Source: Thozetella sp. PMI_491 (taxonomy: Eukaryota > Ascomycota > Sordariomycetes > Chaetosphaeriales > Chaetosphaeriaceae). From it: a stretch of 42,559 nucleotides of DNA. The notes under the pieces are model-generated. The model saw nothing but the letters and a program-made list of their open reading frames with translations, had not been told where the DNA came from and did not search any database. Position numbers and translations under genes: made by a program. The stretch lies in NCBI GenBank assembly GCA_021432635.1, contig MU270036.1:842248-884806 (forward strand). Reading direction: 5' to 3'. This document shows, piece by piece, positions 12,232 through 21,254 of this stretch (its first letter is position 1; each line of letters starts with the position of its first letter).

Positions 12232-12545
12232 GATATAACTCTTAATAATATTAATATTAGTTACTTTACTAATTAGGTCTTTTATTATATATAGTATACT
12301 AATAAACTAAAAGAAAAGTTTACCTAGATTTTATATAATAAAATAGATATATATCTTATAGTTAAGCGCTTAAAACCCTTATATAAGACTAATTAAAAAA
12401 AGTATATAATAGAGTTATATTCTTTATTATCTATATAATAATATAATATCTAATCTAATATATTTAACTATAGTACTTACTTAACTACTCTAACTATAAT
12501 AGAAAGACTTATTCTTATATTAAACTACTAGTTTAAAAAGTAATC
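12217..12545 (+). repeat. Copy 2 (right part) of the LTR-element-like repeat
   Basis: The first ~80 bases match copy 1 at 4620-4700. Beyond that copy 1 has turned into microsatellite, so this is the only view of the downstream part of the element. One loosely open frame is visible but I do not recognise a domain. Confidence 0.6.
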
Positions 12546-12549
12546 ATAT

Positions 12550-12651
12550 TATAAGTGGAATTCCATCGAGTAGTATTATCTAAGGGTATTCGTTTAATAT
12601 TATAAGTGGAATTCCATCGAGTAGTATTATCTAAGGGTATTCGTTTAATAT
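12550..12651. repeat. Perfect 51-bp tandem duplication
   Basis: Bases 12550-12600 and 12601-12651 are identical, head to tail, with a partial third start (TATAAGT) after them. The unit contains GGAATTCC and has more C and G than its surroundings. It lies at the truncated end of the left hAT copy. Confidence 0.95.
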
Positions 12652-13940
12652 TATAAGTAGCTAATATTTTACCCTCTTTTTTATATTTATTAAAAACTTC
12701 ATTAAATAACTATTGATTTTCCTAGGTATATTTTATAAGAGTAGCAATTCATCATACTTTATTAATTAATCCTTTAACCTTATTAAAAGAGCTTTCTTTA
12801 TCTTTATTTTTATCATTTTCATATATTAAGTTATTAGTATAATTAGAAAGCTCTTCCTCTGAGGCGGATTATAGTAAATATTCCTTTAATATATCTTTAA
12901 CCATTATATTTAATACATGTGCTATACAGTGGATATCGTATAAAATAAGGCTTTTAAGATTGTTATTTTTAATCGTTTTTATAAGAGTATCGTTATTAGA
13001 GGCGTTATCTCGAGTAATACTAAGAATATTAGACGTTTCTAAGCTATAAAGCTTTAAAATATCTATAAGCTTAATATATATATATATTGTTTGGTATGGC
13101 TTTTAGTAAGCTTATTAAAGCTAATTAGCTTATAATTTAGCTTATATTCATCATCGATATATATTAAAAGTAAGCCAAAGTAAGCCGTTTGATTATTAGC
13201 AGTCTAAATATCAAGTGTAAGTGAAAATGTGCTGTTATTATTAATATGGTTTTTAATTTTAAAAATAAGGGTATTTAAAGCTTCTTTATAGCTTTTATCG
13301 AGTATAATCTTAATTTTATACCAATTTATAATAGGTATAGATTTATTATAATAGTTTAATAAGTCTTAAAACGACTCCGAGTCTAAAATATTAAACGATA
13401 AGTTATTTTCAACTATAAAGTTTAATACTTTATATAAAGCTTTGTCTTTATTAAATTCTTGTATAATAGTGGATCGTATACGCTTTTAGCTTTCTAATTA
13501 GTTAAAAAAGCCTTCTTTTAATGGTATATCTTGCTTAATAAGCTTAGTTTGCTCAGCTGCTTTATTAAAAGCTATAGCTAGGTGCTTCTATTTATAGTGT
13601 TGTATAAAATTAAAGGATTAAAAACCAGCTATTTTAACCATTTTTTTATAAGAGTAAGTAGTATATTTTATTAAAACCTCTTGTTTTTTAATATAATTAA
13701 TAGGCTATAAAGTTCGTATAAATAAGCCGTTTTTAAATATATATATATCTAAATCAGGTAAAATATAGTCGGATTTATTATATTTTAAGTCTTTAAAGCT
13801 AGTAATAATTTGGCTAGTTGGTTGGCTAGTTGGTTGGTTAGTTAATTAGCTAGCTTTATTTATATATATATCTTCTATTATAATAGAGGGGGTAGCTGGT
13901 AAGGTAGGGCTATAAGATCTGTCGGAAGCTATATTATATA

Positions 13941-14037
13941 TAAGTGGTTTAAGTGGTTTAAGTAGTTTAAGTGGTTTAAATAGTGTAAGTGGTGTAAGTA
14001 GTATAAGTGATATAAGTGATATAAGTGGTAGTGGATA
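13941..14037 (-). repeat. 10-bp minisatellite in the hAT leader
   Basis: Degenerate tandem units of the form AAGTGGTTTA / AAGTGATATA. The reverse complement of the same array is found at the equivalent place in the second hAT copy (about 15728-15825), just upstream of its transposase start. Confidence 0.85.
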
Positions 14038-14548
14038 AGTAAAAAGTAACTAGGTGTAAAGGAAAGGGAGAGCTTTCTTTATATAGTTTTATTATATAAA
14101 TCTAGAAAATTCTAGTAAAATCTAGCTTATTATTAATTATATATATATATAATTAACTTATATATATTATTTTATTATTTATAAAGCCTTTAAATATTAA
14201 TTTATAAGTATTACTAATTATTACTAATAATTTATAAGCAATAAAAACCAATAGAAACTAATAGAAACTTTTAGATTTTATTAAATCTTTTAATTATTAG
14301 TTAATATATAATATATAGTATAATATTAATACTCTCTTAATATTTTTACTTTAATATAGTTTTATAATTATTTTTTTTAAAAAAATTTAAAATTAATTAT
14401 TTTTAATTAATTAATTAGTATTAATATTTACTAAAACTAATTCTAATTAGTAAGAACTCTTACTAAAATTAAATTAATTATTCAAATCTCTTACTAATAC
14501 TAATTAATTAATTAATTAATTATTATTAAAACTTACTAATTAATTTTC

Positions 14549-14556
14549 CAGCCCTG
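14549..14556 (-). repeat. hAT terminal inverted repeat, left copy
   Basis: CAGCCCTG on the plus strand is the complement of CAGGGCTG, the 8-bp terminus that also opens the second copy at 15221. The 8-bp target duplication could not be verified because the other end is missing. Confidence 0.75.
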
Positions 14557-15220
14557 CTTAAAGCAGATCTTCTACCTCTTTTATAAGAAACATATCTAAC
14601 TATTTACAGATAAGTTCTTTTTATACTATTTATTAGTAATACTTTTAAGCTTTAAGGTTAATAGCTTAAAGTTATTTAATACTAAGAAGTATATCTAAAG
14701 TATTAAGGACCTTTACTTCTTAAAAATATTATAAAACCTAAAGCACTAGATTAATATAATAAGATTCTTTTAATACCTAATACTAGGGTACTCTATATAA
14801 ATCTAACTACTCTAGGATAAGAAGATATAACTCTTAAGAAAGGGCTAGGAATCTAGTTAAATACCTGGTAGAAATAAAAGAAAGAACTATATAGTAAGGG
14901 TAATATAAGAACCTATTGTTAAAAAATATAAATCCTTTTAAGATCTTTAAGATATATTAAGACAGCCTAATATATTATTCTACTATAATCTAGGAAGAAA
15001 GCTTTTCTTATAACTTAATGTCTTAAATAAGGTAAGATTCTTAGTAATAGTCTTTTAGCTTAAGCTAAGCTATAAATAAGATAAAACCAGCTAGATCTCT
15101 TTTATTATAATTAGACCTATTTTCTACCTTAATAAGTAATATAACACTATTAAGAAATAATACTAGCTAATGAAATTAGAGGTAGCCTGTCTAGTTTAGG
15201 TAGTTAACCTTATTTATATA
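14557..15220. other. AT-rich segment between two head-to-head hAT copies
   Basis: 664 bp of degraded sequence, richer in short C/G words than the first retroelement block, with no terminal repeat or recognisable domain. It is probably the older repeat into which both hAT elements inserted. Confidence 0.5.
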
Positions 15221-15889
15221 CAGGGCTGTAATTTTAGTTAGTTAGTTTAGTACTTGCCTTGACTAATACTAACTAAAGTTAATTTTAACTAAGGCTTAGT
15301 TAGTACTAGTTAATACTAGCTAGTACTAATACTAACTAATACTAACTAGTACTAACTAAAATCTCCATATAAAATACTAAAAAAATACTAAGACTTTTTA
15401 TTAGTAAAAATAATAGTAAAAATAATATATATAGTAAATATTATATATATATAATATTTATTATATATAATAAATTATAAGCGAAAGAACTAGAGAAATC
15501 GAGAAGCTTCTATACGATTCTATAACGTTCTATATAATTACTAATGCTTATAAATTAATATTTTAAGCTTTATAAGCTATAATTTTAATATCTCTTTATA
15601 TTTATAAATATTAGTAATATATTTAATTAGTAATCTATTAGATTTTACTAGAATCTTCTAGTTATATATAATAAAACTATATAAAGAAAGCTTCCTCTCT
15701 ACTTTACCCCCTTTTACTTTTTTCTTGACCACTACTACTTACACCACCACTACTTACACTACTTACACCACTTATATCACTTATATTACTTATATTACTT
15801 AAAAACTACTTAAAAATCCACTTATAAAATGGATTCTGAAGGCTCTTATAGCCCTACCTTGCCAGCTACTCCATCTATTATTATGGAAG
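15221..15889 (+). mobile_element. Second hAT copy, 5' part, running into the assembly gap
   Basis: Starts with the terminus CAGGGCTG at 15221, followed by subterminal repeats built from TAGTACTAACTA-like words (15240-15360), an AT-rich leader similar to the left copy (for example the segment around 15640-15700 against 14080-14120 in reverse), and the 10-bp minisatellite. An ATG at 15829 opens a transposase whose start contains SYSPTLPATPSII, as in the left copy. The reading is open up to the run of N at 15890. Catalytic motifs are not visible because they would lie in the gap. Confidence 0.8.
15728..15825 (+). repeat. 10-bp minisatellite, second hAT copy
   Basis: Degenerate CTACTTACAC / CACTTATAT units, the inverted counterpart of the array at 13941-14037. 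It sits directly before the ATG at 15829. Confidence 0.85.
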
Positions 15890-16244
15890 NNNNNNNNNNN
15901 NNNNNNNNNNNNNNNNNNNNNNNNNNNNNNNNNNNNNNNNNNNNNNNNNNNNNNNNNNNNNNNNNNNNNNNNNNNNNNNNNNNNNNNNNNNNNNNNNNNN
16001 NNNNNNNNNNNNNNNNNNNNNNNNNNNNNNNNNNNNNNNNNNNNNNNNNNNNNNNNNNNNNNNNNNNNNNNNNNNNNNNNNNNNNNNNNNNNNNNNNNNN
16101 NNNNNNNNNNNNNNNNNNNNNNNNNNNNNNNNNNNNNNNNNNNNNNNNNNNNNNNNNNNNNNNNNNNNNNNNNNNNNNNNNNNNNNNNNNNNNNNNNNNN
16201 NNNNNNNNNNNNNNNNNNNNNNNNNNNNNNNNNNNNNNNNNNNN
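15890..16244. other. Assembly gap (355 N)
   Basis: A run of 355 unknown bases. On its left the hAT transposase is open and incomplete; on its right the trypsin-like gene A is open and incomplete. A full hAT transposase alone needs more than 1.5 kb, so the true gap is probably longer than the N run, or the element is truncated. Confidence 1.
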
Positions 16245-18503
16245 CGTTGCCGCTCTCCACCGCCTGTAGAAGCGACGTCCGACTATCCTTATTCCTGGCG
16301 TCCGGGTCGTCCGTGCCTCTCTCAGGCGGCAGCTTGACGACCGCATCGCTCCCGCTCGCCGGTGCCAGATAAAGCTTCCTTTGTTCGGCCGTTGAAGGGT
16401 CTTGAACGTCAGTTTGTCTCGAACCGAAATCGCCTGCCGGAGTTTGAGTCCTCGTAGAACGCGGCCCAATGTTTGTGCCTGTGCCCAGCGACTGTATACT
16501 GCGGGCTATATCGAAGAAGGACGTGGCGGTGCTGGTATTGGGGAGGCGCACTGGCGCAGAGTCTGGCAGCGCCGACTGGATGTCGTCAAACAGCTGCTGT
16601 GCCGTGATCATGTGCGCGATAGGCTCGACATCGTAGCCAGCAATGATGACTCCGCACAGGGCCTTGCCATACACGACCCACGAGCCGGAAGTGCCTGGAG
16701 CTGTGGAACTGTTAGCTCGCGGTCATAGCACAATCTATCGTGCAAGGTAGGCTGACCTAAAGGGTTTTCAAGGATGAGCTGCATAGTCTGGAATTTAATG
16801 TCCCCTATATGTAGGGAGCAAAACCCCGGAAGGACCTCCGCGGCGACTGTCGAGCGTCCAAGCAACACTTTGACGTTCTCGGGAGGCGTAGGACCAGAAG
16901 CGACCTGCTGCGACCGCGGCACACCCTTTGCGGTAGACTGTCCGGGGAGCACATGGGCATTCTCGGACACGACGAGAAAAGAAGGGATAGAATTGTCCTG
17001 AAGGGTTTCCGTCACCAGCAGCTGGTCGTACCCATGGCTGTAGCTATTTGCCAGGTTCAGTCTTCCAGTGTCATATAAGGCAAAGTCGTGAGCCTGCTCT
17101 GATACCTTGAAGGACCACTGGCCAGCGGCCCGCTTAGGTGGTACCGCGAGCTGAGTGAAGTCGAGGGCGAGGGCGGTGCTGACCTCCCGCCAGGCGGCGA
17201 TGGAGGCCGTGTCGACTTGGCCTAGCAGAGTTGTCTCAGGCTCGCTTATATGGATGCCCTTGTCCTTACCCTGAGCTGATGAGGCTGCGTCTTTGGTTGT
17301 CGGCTCGGAGGAAAGTGGTCCCTTGCCCGTCTCTTCCGTCATCAAGAGGTAGTCCAACATGCCGTGAGCTGTCGAGACCGCCCAGGTGGCGTTGCCGCTG
17401 AGCTCTAGGAGTCCGCCCTGCCGTGAGAGCCACTGGTCGACCGCCACGCCGTTGTGGCTGATGGTCGTGCAGCACACCAACCCGCATGCCGAGCCGAACT
17501 CTCCAAGGTCCTCCACATGCACGTGGAGTCGATGGCCGTCGCCGAAATTAAAGCCGCCAGTGAGGTCGAGGCCGTGGATTGGCACCGACGGCTTCCCTCT
17601 CATCCATCTAAGCGAATCGTGCAGCTCGATGTTGATGCCACCTGTTGAAATGAGCTTCGTCCTGATGGCATGGGAGATAATTTCGCACGCCTCGCGGCTC
17701 TGGAACTGTGCCCACACCGTCGGGTACAACGTGATCTGCTGTGTCCCCCGGGTTAAGTGGCCGGACAGCCGAGGCGCTATAGTGAAGCTCGAGTCGACAT
17801 TGGACCTGCCTCTGAGCCCCATTGCCAATGCTTGACGGATATCGACCTCGAGCGTTCTAGCATCCACGATTTGATGACGGAATAGAGCGGGAACGGTGTC
17901 CTTGGTATACGTCAAGGAGACATAAAGGTCGCCCGACACGTTGTGGAGCCTGTAGCAAGGAGATGTGAGGGTTGTTTGGATTCCCTGTTGCGGATTGATC
18001 TCCTCTTGCGGGTTTATTACTTCTGGCAGATTGATCGCTTCTTGGTTGACGCCTAGTTGCTGTGCGCCCATCCCGTGTAGCGGCTGGTCCTCAGATGCTA
18101 GCTCAGATTGCTTCCCTTCCGTCCTGGCACGACTTAATCCTCCATCAATTTGGCGTACCCCGTCGGCTGTTTCTTCAACATCAGCGTCGAGCCTGGATAC
18201 TGTCGTTTCCAGCACGGCCTCTTCGACAGAGGTGGCAGCTGTATAGGAGGTTGCTGCGGTGTTAGTAGTAGCAGAGGTGCCTGATGCAGTAGAATTATTG
18301 GTGGTTCTCGACGAGTTCAGCAGGCAGTTCGGTGGGATGGCTTCCGGGCTAGCAGCGAGTGGTGTATCGGCCTCCTGCTTGGAGCCCCGGCCCAAGTGGG
18401 ACTTGGCTTTTTCCAGTACTTCATCCATCTTTTGGATCCAAAGTTTCTTAGTGTCATCCCCAGCGAGCCTGACCGAAGACTCTCGACATTGTCGCGAATC
18501 CAT
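16245..18503 (-). CDS. Trypsin-like domain protein, perhaps with ankyrin repeats (gene A, 3' partial)
   Basis: Two exons are visible: 18503-16757 and 16700-16245, joined across a 56-bp intron (16701-16756) with branch site GCTAAC. Splicing restores the frame and creates NPLAPGTSGSWVV, a serine-protease-like GxSGS motif (residues 585-589), followed by LCGVIIAG. About 205 residues earlier a WAVSTAHGML motif supplies the histidine (residue 380). This H...GxSGS arrangement is that of the trypsin-like domain found in many fungal multidomain proteins; aspartate of GDSG is threonine here. The N-terminal 180 residues are Ser/Thr-rich and low in complexity. The last residues before the gap, TSLLQAVESGN, look like the opening of an ankyrin repeat. 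An in-frame ATG at 18719 would add 72 residues; 18503 was preferred for its context (GTGATGG). The C-terminus is lost in the gap. Confidence 0.75.
16701..16756 (-). other. Intron of gene A
   Basis: GTCAGC donor, CTAAC branch site and CACAG acceptor. Without removal, the frame leaves the GTSGS motif; with it, the motif is formed exactly. The donor is weak but the length (56 bp) is usual. Confidence 0.75.
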
Positions 18504-18938
18504 CACGGGCTGATCTGTCGAGCCTTTATTGATCGACGCGCCGTGGCAGGGTCTGAGCAATGAGAGCGAAACCTCGAATTGGCCCGCAATAAATCCTTGC
18601 TGGAAGCCTCGCAAGTTTGGGGGACCAATGTGGCTGAGCGCCGGCAGCAAGAGACGAATGAGCATCGAATGATGAGGCACCTTCTCATTGCGAAGGCTGC
18701 AATCTGTTATTGGCCCCACGTGACCTGGTTTCGCCGCAAAGCCAATGAACTCTGGACAGAGAACGCCTGAAGGCTGAAGCGGGCGGGAGGGGACATCCTA
18801 TCTTCGTGTTCTCGACATTTGCCTTCTGGATGCCACTAGGGGAACCACTGTTGGGAACCCGTGGAGTTCGTGGTGGCCACTTTGTTCCCAAGCGATAACA
18901 TGCGCGCCGCAGTTGTTTCAGCCGACCCAAAGGCGAAA
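18504..18938. promoter_or_regulatory. Shared divergent promoter region of genes A and B
   Basis: 435 bp separate the chosen start codons of the minus-strand gene A and plus-strand gene B, so both must be controlled from this stretch. It is of normal composition, unlike the repeat block 3 kb away. No clear TATA box was seen. If the upstream ATGs are used (18719 and 18900) the shared region shrinks to about 180 bp. Confidence 0.5.
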
Positions 18939-20027
18939 ATGTCTCCTCACGACGGCCTGCTGTCCCCGAACAGGCAAACAAATGTTCTACATATCTGGCC
19001 TGGCCTGAATGGGCGCGCCTTGCGAGAGATTCAATACTTGATGTTCCTCGAATATATTGACAAAGTACACGCCGAACTCTCTTCTCATAATTCGCCGCTC
19101 CCGCGACCGACACTTAGCCATATAACACAACTCCGAAACCACACCACAGTCCCTCTTACAACTCTTCTCAATATATTGCGGAACGAGGTTACTCATGAGG
19201 ATGCGCAAGGCGAGTGGAAGGTACCCGGAGGCCAGGCTGAAAGACTTGTGGAGCTTCTGGCTCGCTGCTGGCTTACCCTGAACATCAACATTTCCTCGAC
19301 CGCTGTCATCGGCATCCAACAAACCTCGATGGCCTGGGGCCGTGACCAGACCCTCGAGGGCCTGGTAACTGCCAAGTTCGAAGCCGTTAAAGCTAGAAAC
19401 GAAGCTGTATTGAAGGGTGACAAGGGCCACCCGGTCCAAACATACTTTAACATGGCTTACTTGCACAAGAACTACGGATGGGCCGTCCAGTGGGTTGACA
19501 ACCTTGCGGACCACCTCTCTATCGACAGGAAGAACAAAATTGTCGCCATCTACGAGCACAAAGTCTGCCTGTTCAACCACCTCATGTATGGCAGCGGTGC
19601 ACCAATCCCGCAAGCAGCGCTCGAAGAGGCAGCCGATACTCTAAACCTGCTCTTCCCCAGAGACGACGACACAAGGAAGTTTCTCAAGGATGAAGGGAGA
19701 GATTTCTTGGAGGTCGGGCTAATTGCAAGGGCCGATAGTCGGGACTTAGGCGACTACCACTATTGGCGGAAGAGCCTCTCAGACCTTGTGGACGAGCTCA
19801 AAGTGCCACCAACGGGACTACGGCAGATAACCTTGGATACGGAAGGCAGGAACCTCTACCAGGTCCTTACCTTCTGGCTCGCGGTGATTGTGGGCGTCTT
19901 GGCGGTCTTGAGCATCGTCTTCGGGACGGTGTCTACAGTCTATACCATCAAGCAGTACAACCTGGCTGTTGCTCAAGCTTGTTCTACACCTGGGGCAGAG
20001 ACTACTCTCCCGCAATATTGTGCCTAG
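18939..20027 (+). CDS. Protein with C-terminal transmembrane helix, unknown family (gene B)
   Basis: A single open frame of 362 codons from ATG at 18939 (context AAAATGTC, good for ascomycetes); an ATG at 18900 is in frame and would add 13 residues. Most of the protein looks globular and soluble: helical, with charged segments and no signal peptide. A strongly hydrophobic segment near residues 310-337 (WLAVIVGVLAVLSIVFG) is followed by a 25-residue tail, suggesting a tail-anchored-like membrane protein with the bulk in the cytosol. I do not recognise catalytic motifs. It is divergently arranged with gene A. Related fungal proteins of unknown function with a C-terminal helix are common; no role is claimed. 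Confidence 0.8.
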   Translation: MSPHDGLLSPNRQTNVLHIWPGLNGRALREIQYLMFLEYIDKVHAELSSHNSPLPRPTLSHITQLRNHTTVPLTTLLNILRNEVTHEDAQGEWKVPGGQAERLVELLARCWLTLNINISSTAVIGIQQTSMAWGRDQTLEGLVTAKFEAVKARNEAVLKGDKGHPVQTYFNMAYLHKNYGWAVQWVDNLADHLSIDRKNKIVAIYEHKVCLFNHLMYGSGAPIPQAALEEAADTLNLLFPRDDDTRKFLKDEGRDFLEVGLIARADSRDLGDYHYWRKSLSDLVDELKVPPTGLRQITLDTEGRNLYQVLTFWLAVIVGVLAVLSIVFGTVSTVYTIKQYNLAVAQACSTPGAETTLPQYCA

Positions 20028-21254
20028 TTCAAGACACTTGAAGAACATTGATGTAACATCTGGCTACGTATCAATGTGGTTATAGAGGCTAATGACTCTT
20101 AGGTCTATCTGTATTGCATTATATCTTGATATCCTATGTACTGCAGAGAGGTTTACTATTAGCAGGTTGCTAAGTAACCTTGCTGCTGGTGCTTACTTTC
20201 CAAGGCCGGTTGAAGCGACGGAACTTATACTGTTTGTATCTACCCGCCCTTGCACTAGCCGTTCACTAGAATCTTAGAAACCAGTAGGCTGATGGCGTGT
20301 ACGAAAGCTCCCTGGGTGGGCGTAGGAGAGAGATAAGGCAGTCCAAATAAGCATTACACCGGCGGCTAGCGCCGCCAGATCGCGAACTAGATTCCGGGCA
20401 AGCATAAACCCGGTGAAAACAGCTGAGTCATCCAGATGCGTGCGGCAAGATTCGTTTTGGGTGATTTAATGGAACTTCATTTACCATATAATCTTGGGCA
20501 GGGGAAGGCATCGTTTTCAGTTGCCCGTGTACTGGGATCAAGAGGCATCTTTTTCAGTATAACACCAAACTACATGAACGTTGGGACTGAAACCAAGCAC
20601 TAGAATAGATTCTTGTATTTGCCTTGTATTCCCCCCTCTTGAAATTCCACGTTTCATAGACTCCCTAGTCCAGACTGTAGTCCAAGAGCCGTGTTGGCCA
20701 ATAGCTAAAGTCATTACTACGTGAATAAGGCTCTACCGTAATTCTAAGCATCAACTTCCTTTAAAACGTCGTCTATAACGATCATCGTATGCATCTCGCT
20801 GTTTACGCATGAAACGGACCTCTTTTTGAATTCGAGTCATACATTGAATAAACCTACAATGTCTTAGACATTAATTAAACTACTAACCCACCAATTAACG
20901 AGGTAGTAGTGATGCCCCGCATAAAGCAATGGATTTGTCAACATGGCAGGGAGGAAATGGCTGAGGATAACCAAAACCGCTAGAGCAGATGGTGCCATGC
21001 AGGAGAACGGCGGTGAATATGAGTCATCTCTTCCGCCAACTTCAGTGTGCATTGGAGAGGAGCCAGGTCAGAAGAGGAGGGGAAAAAAAGGCCGGACAAA
21101 AGGAAATAGATTTCACGGTCCTCAAACGGATAAAAAGCGATTCGGTACACCGATAAACCGCGCCACGGTATCGATTTGCCACAGCCACGCTCAAAGCGCG
21201 ACCAGTTCCACGCTCATCCGAACCACGCGCCACGATCTAACCAGCTCCGTCGCA
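20028..21254. other. Intergenic region between genes B and C
   Basis: About 1.2 kb with ordinary composition and no convincing gene. A perfect GC-rich palindrome GGCGGCTAGCGCCGCC-like element lies near 20361-20376. The last 312 bp (20943-21254) are open in frame with gene C. Confidence 0.6.

Larger units (their letters stand above)
12652..14556 (-). mobile_element. hAT-type DNA transposon, truncated
   Basis: On the minus strand the element begins at 14556 with CAGGGCTGGAAAATTA, a typical hAT terminal sequence, followed by AT-rich subterminal repeats and a leader with a 10-bp minisatellite. The transposase reading (from ~13930 downwards) starts SYSPTLPATPSII. Around 13011-12976 it reads RDNASNNDTLIK, followed by CIAHVLNIMVKD, the conserved hAT catalytic-region pair. 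The reading stops near 12652 before any C-terminal dimerisation domain, and no matching terminal repeat is found there, so the 3' end is missing. Only scattered stops are present, fewer than in the retroelements upstream. Confidence 0.85.
1..15889. repeat. AT-rich, RIP-like transposon graveyard
   Basis: The block is dominated by TA, TAA and ATA words with few C or G, and no open frame of meaningful length. Transposon motifs can still be read by eye but are interrupted by stop codons where tryptophan, glutamine or arginine codons would be expected. This is the pattern of C-to-T change on both strands left by repeat-induced point mutation in Pezizomycotina. The density of change varies: 1-7199 is most degraded, the LINE at 7200-12216 and the hAT pieces (12652-15889) less so. 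RIP is an inference from composition and stop pattern; dinucleotide indices were not computed. Confidence 0.9.

Noticed and set aside
13941..14037. Possible CRISPR-like array
   Set aside because: Units are about 10 bp with no spacers; this is a minisatellite in a transposon leader in a eukaryote.
15829..16269. Plus-strand frame crossing the N run into the gene-rich side
   Set aside because: The start belongs to the hAT transposase, the end is a chance reading on the opposite strand of gene A.
15799..16674. Continuous open frame on the minus strand crossing the N run
   Set aside because: Openness through N is meaningless; only the part at 16245-16700 is real and belongs to exon 2 of gene A.
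17266..18265. Several 60-150-codon frames opposite or overlapping gene A
   Set aside because: They are shadows in GC-normal coding DNA; none has motifs or splice support, and gene A has both.
18861..18899. Start of gene B at a GTG (18861)
   Set aside because: Nuclear fungal genes start at ATG; the in-frame ATGs are at 18900 and 18939.
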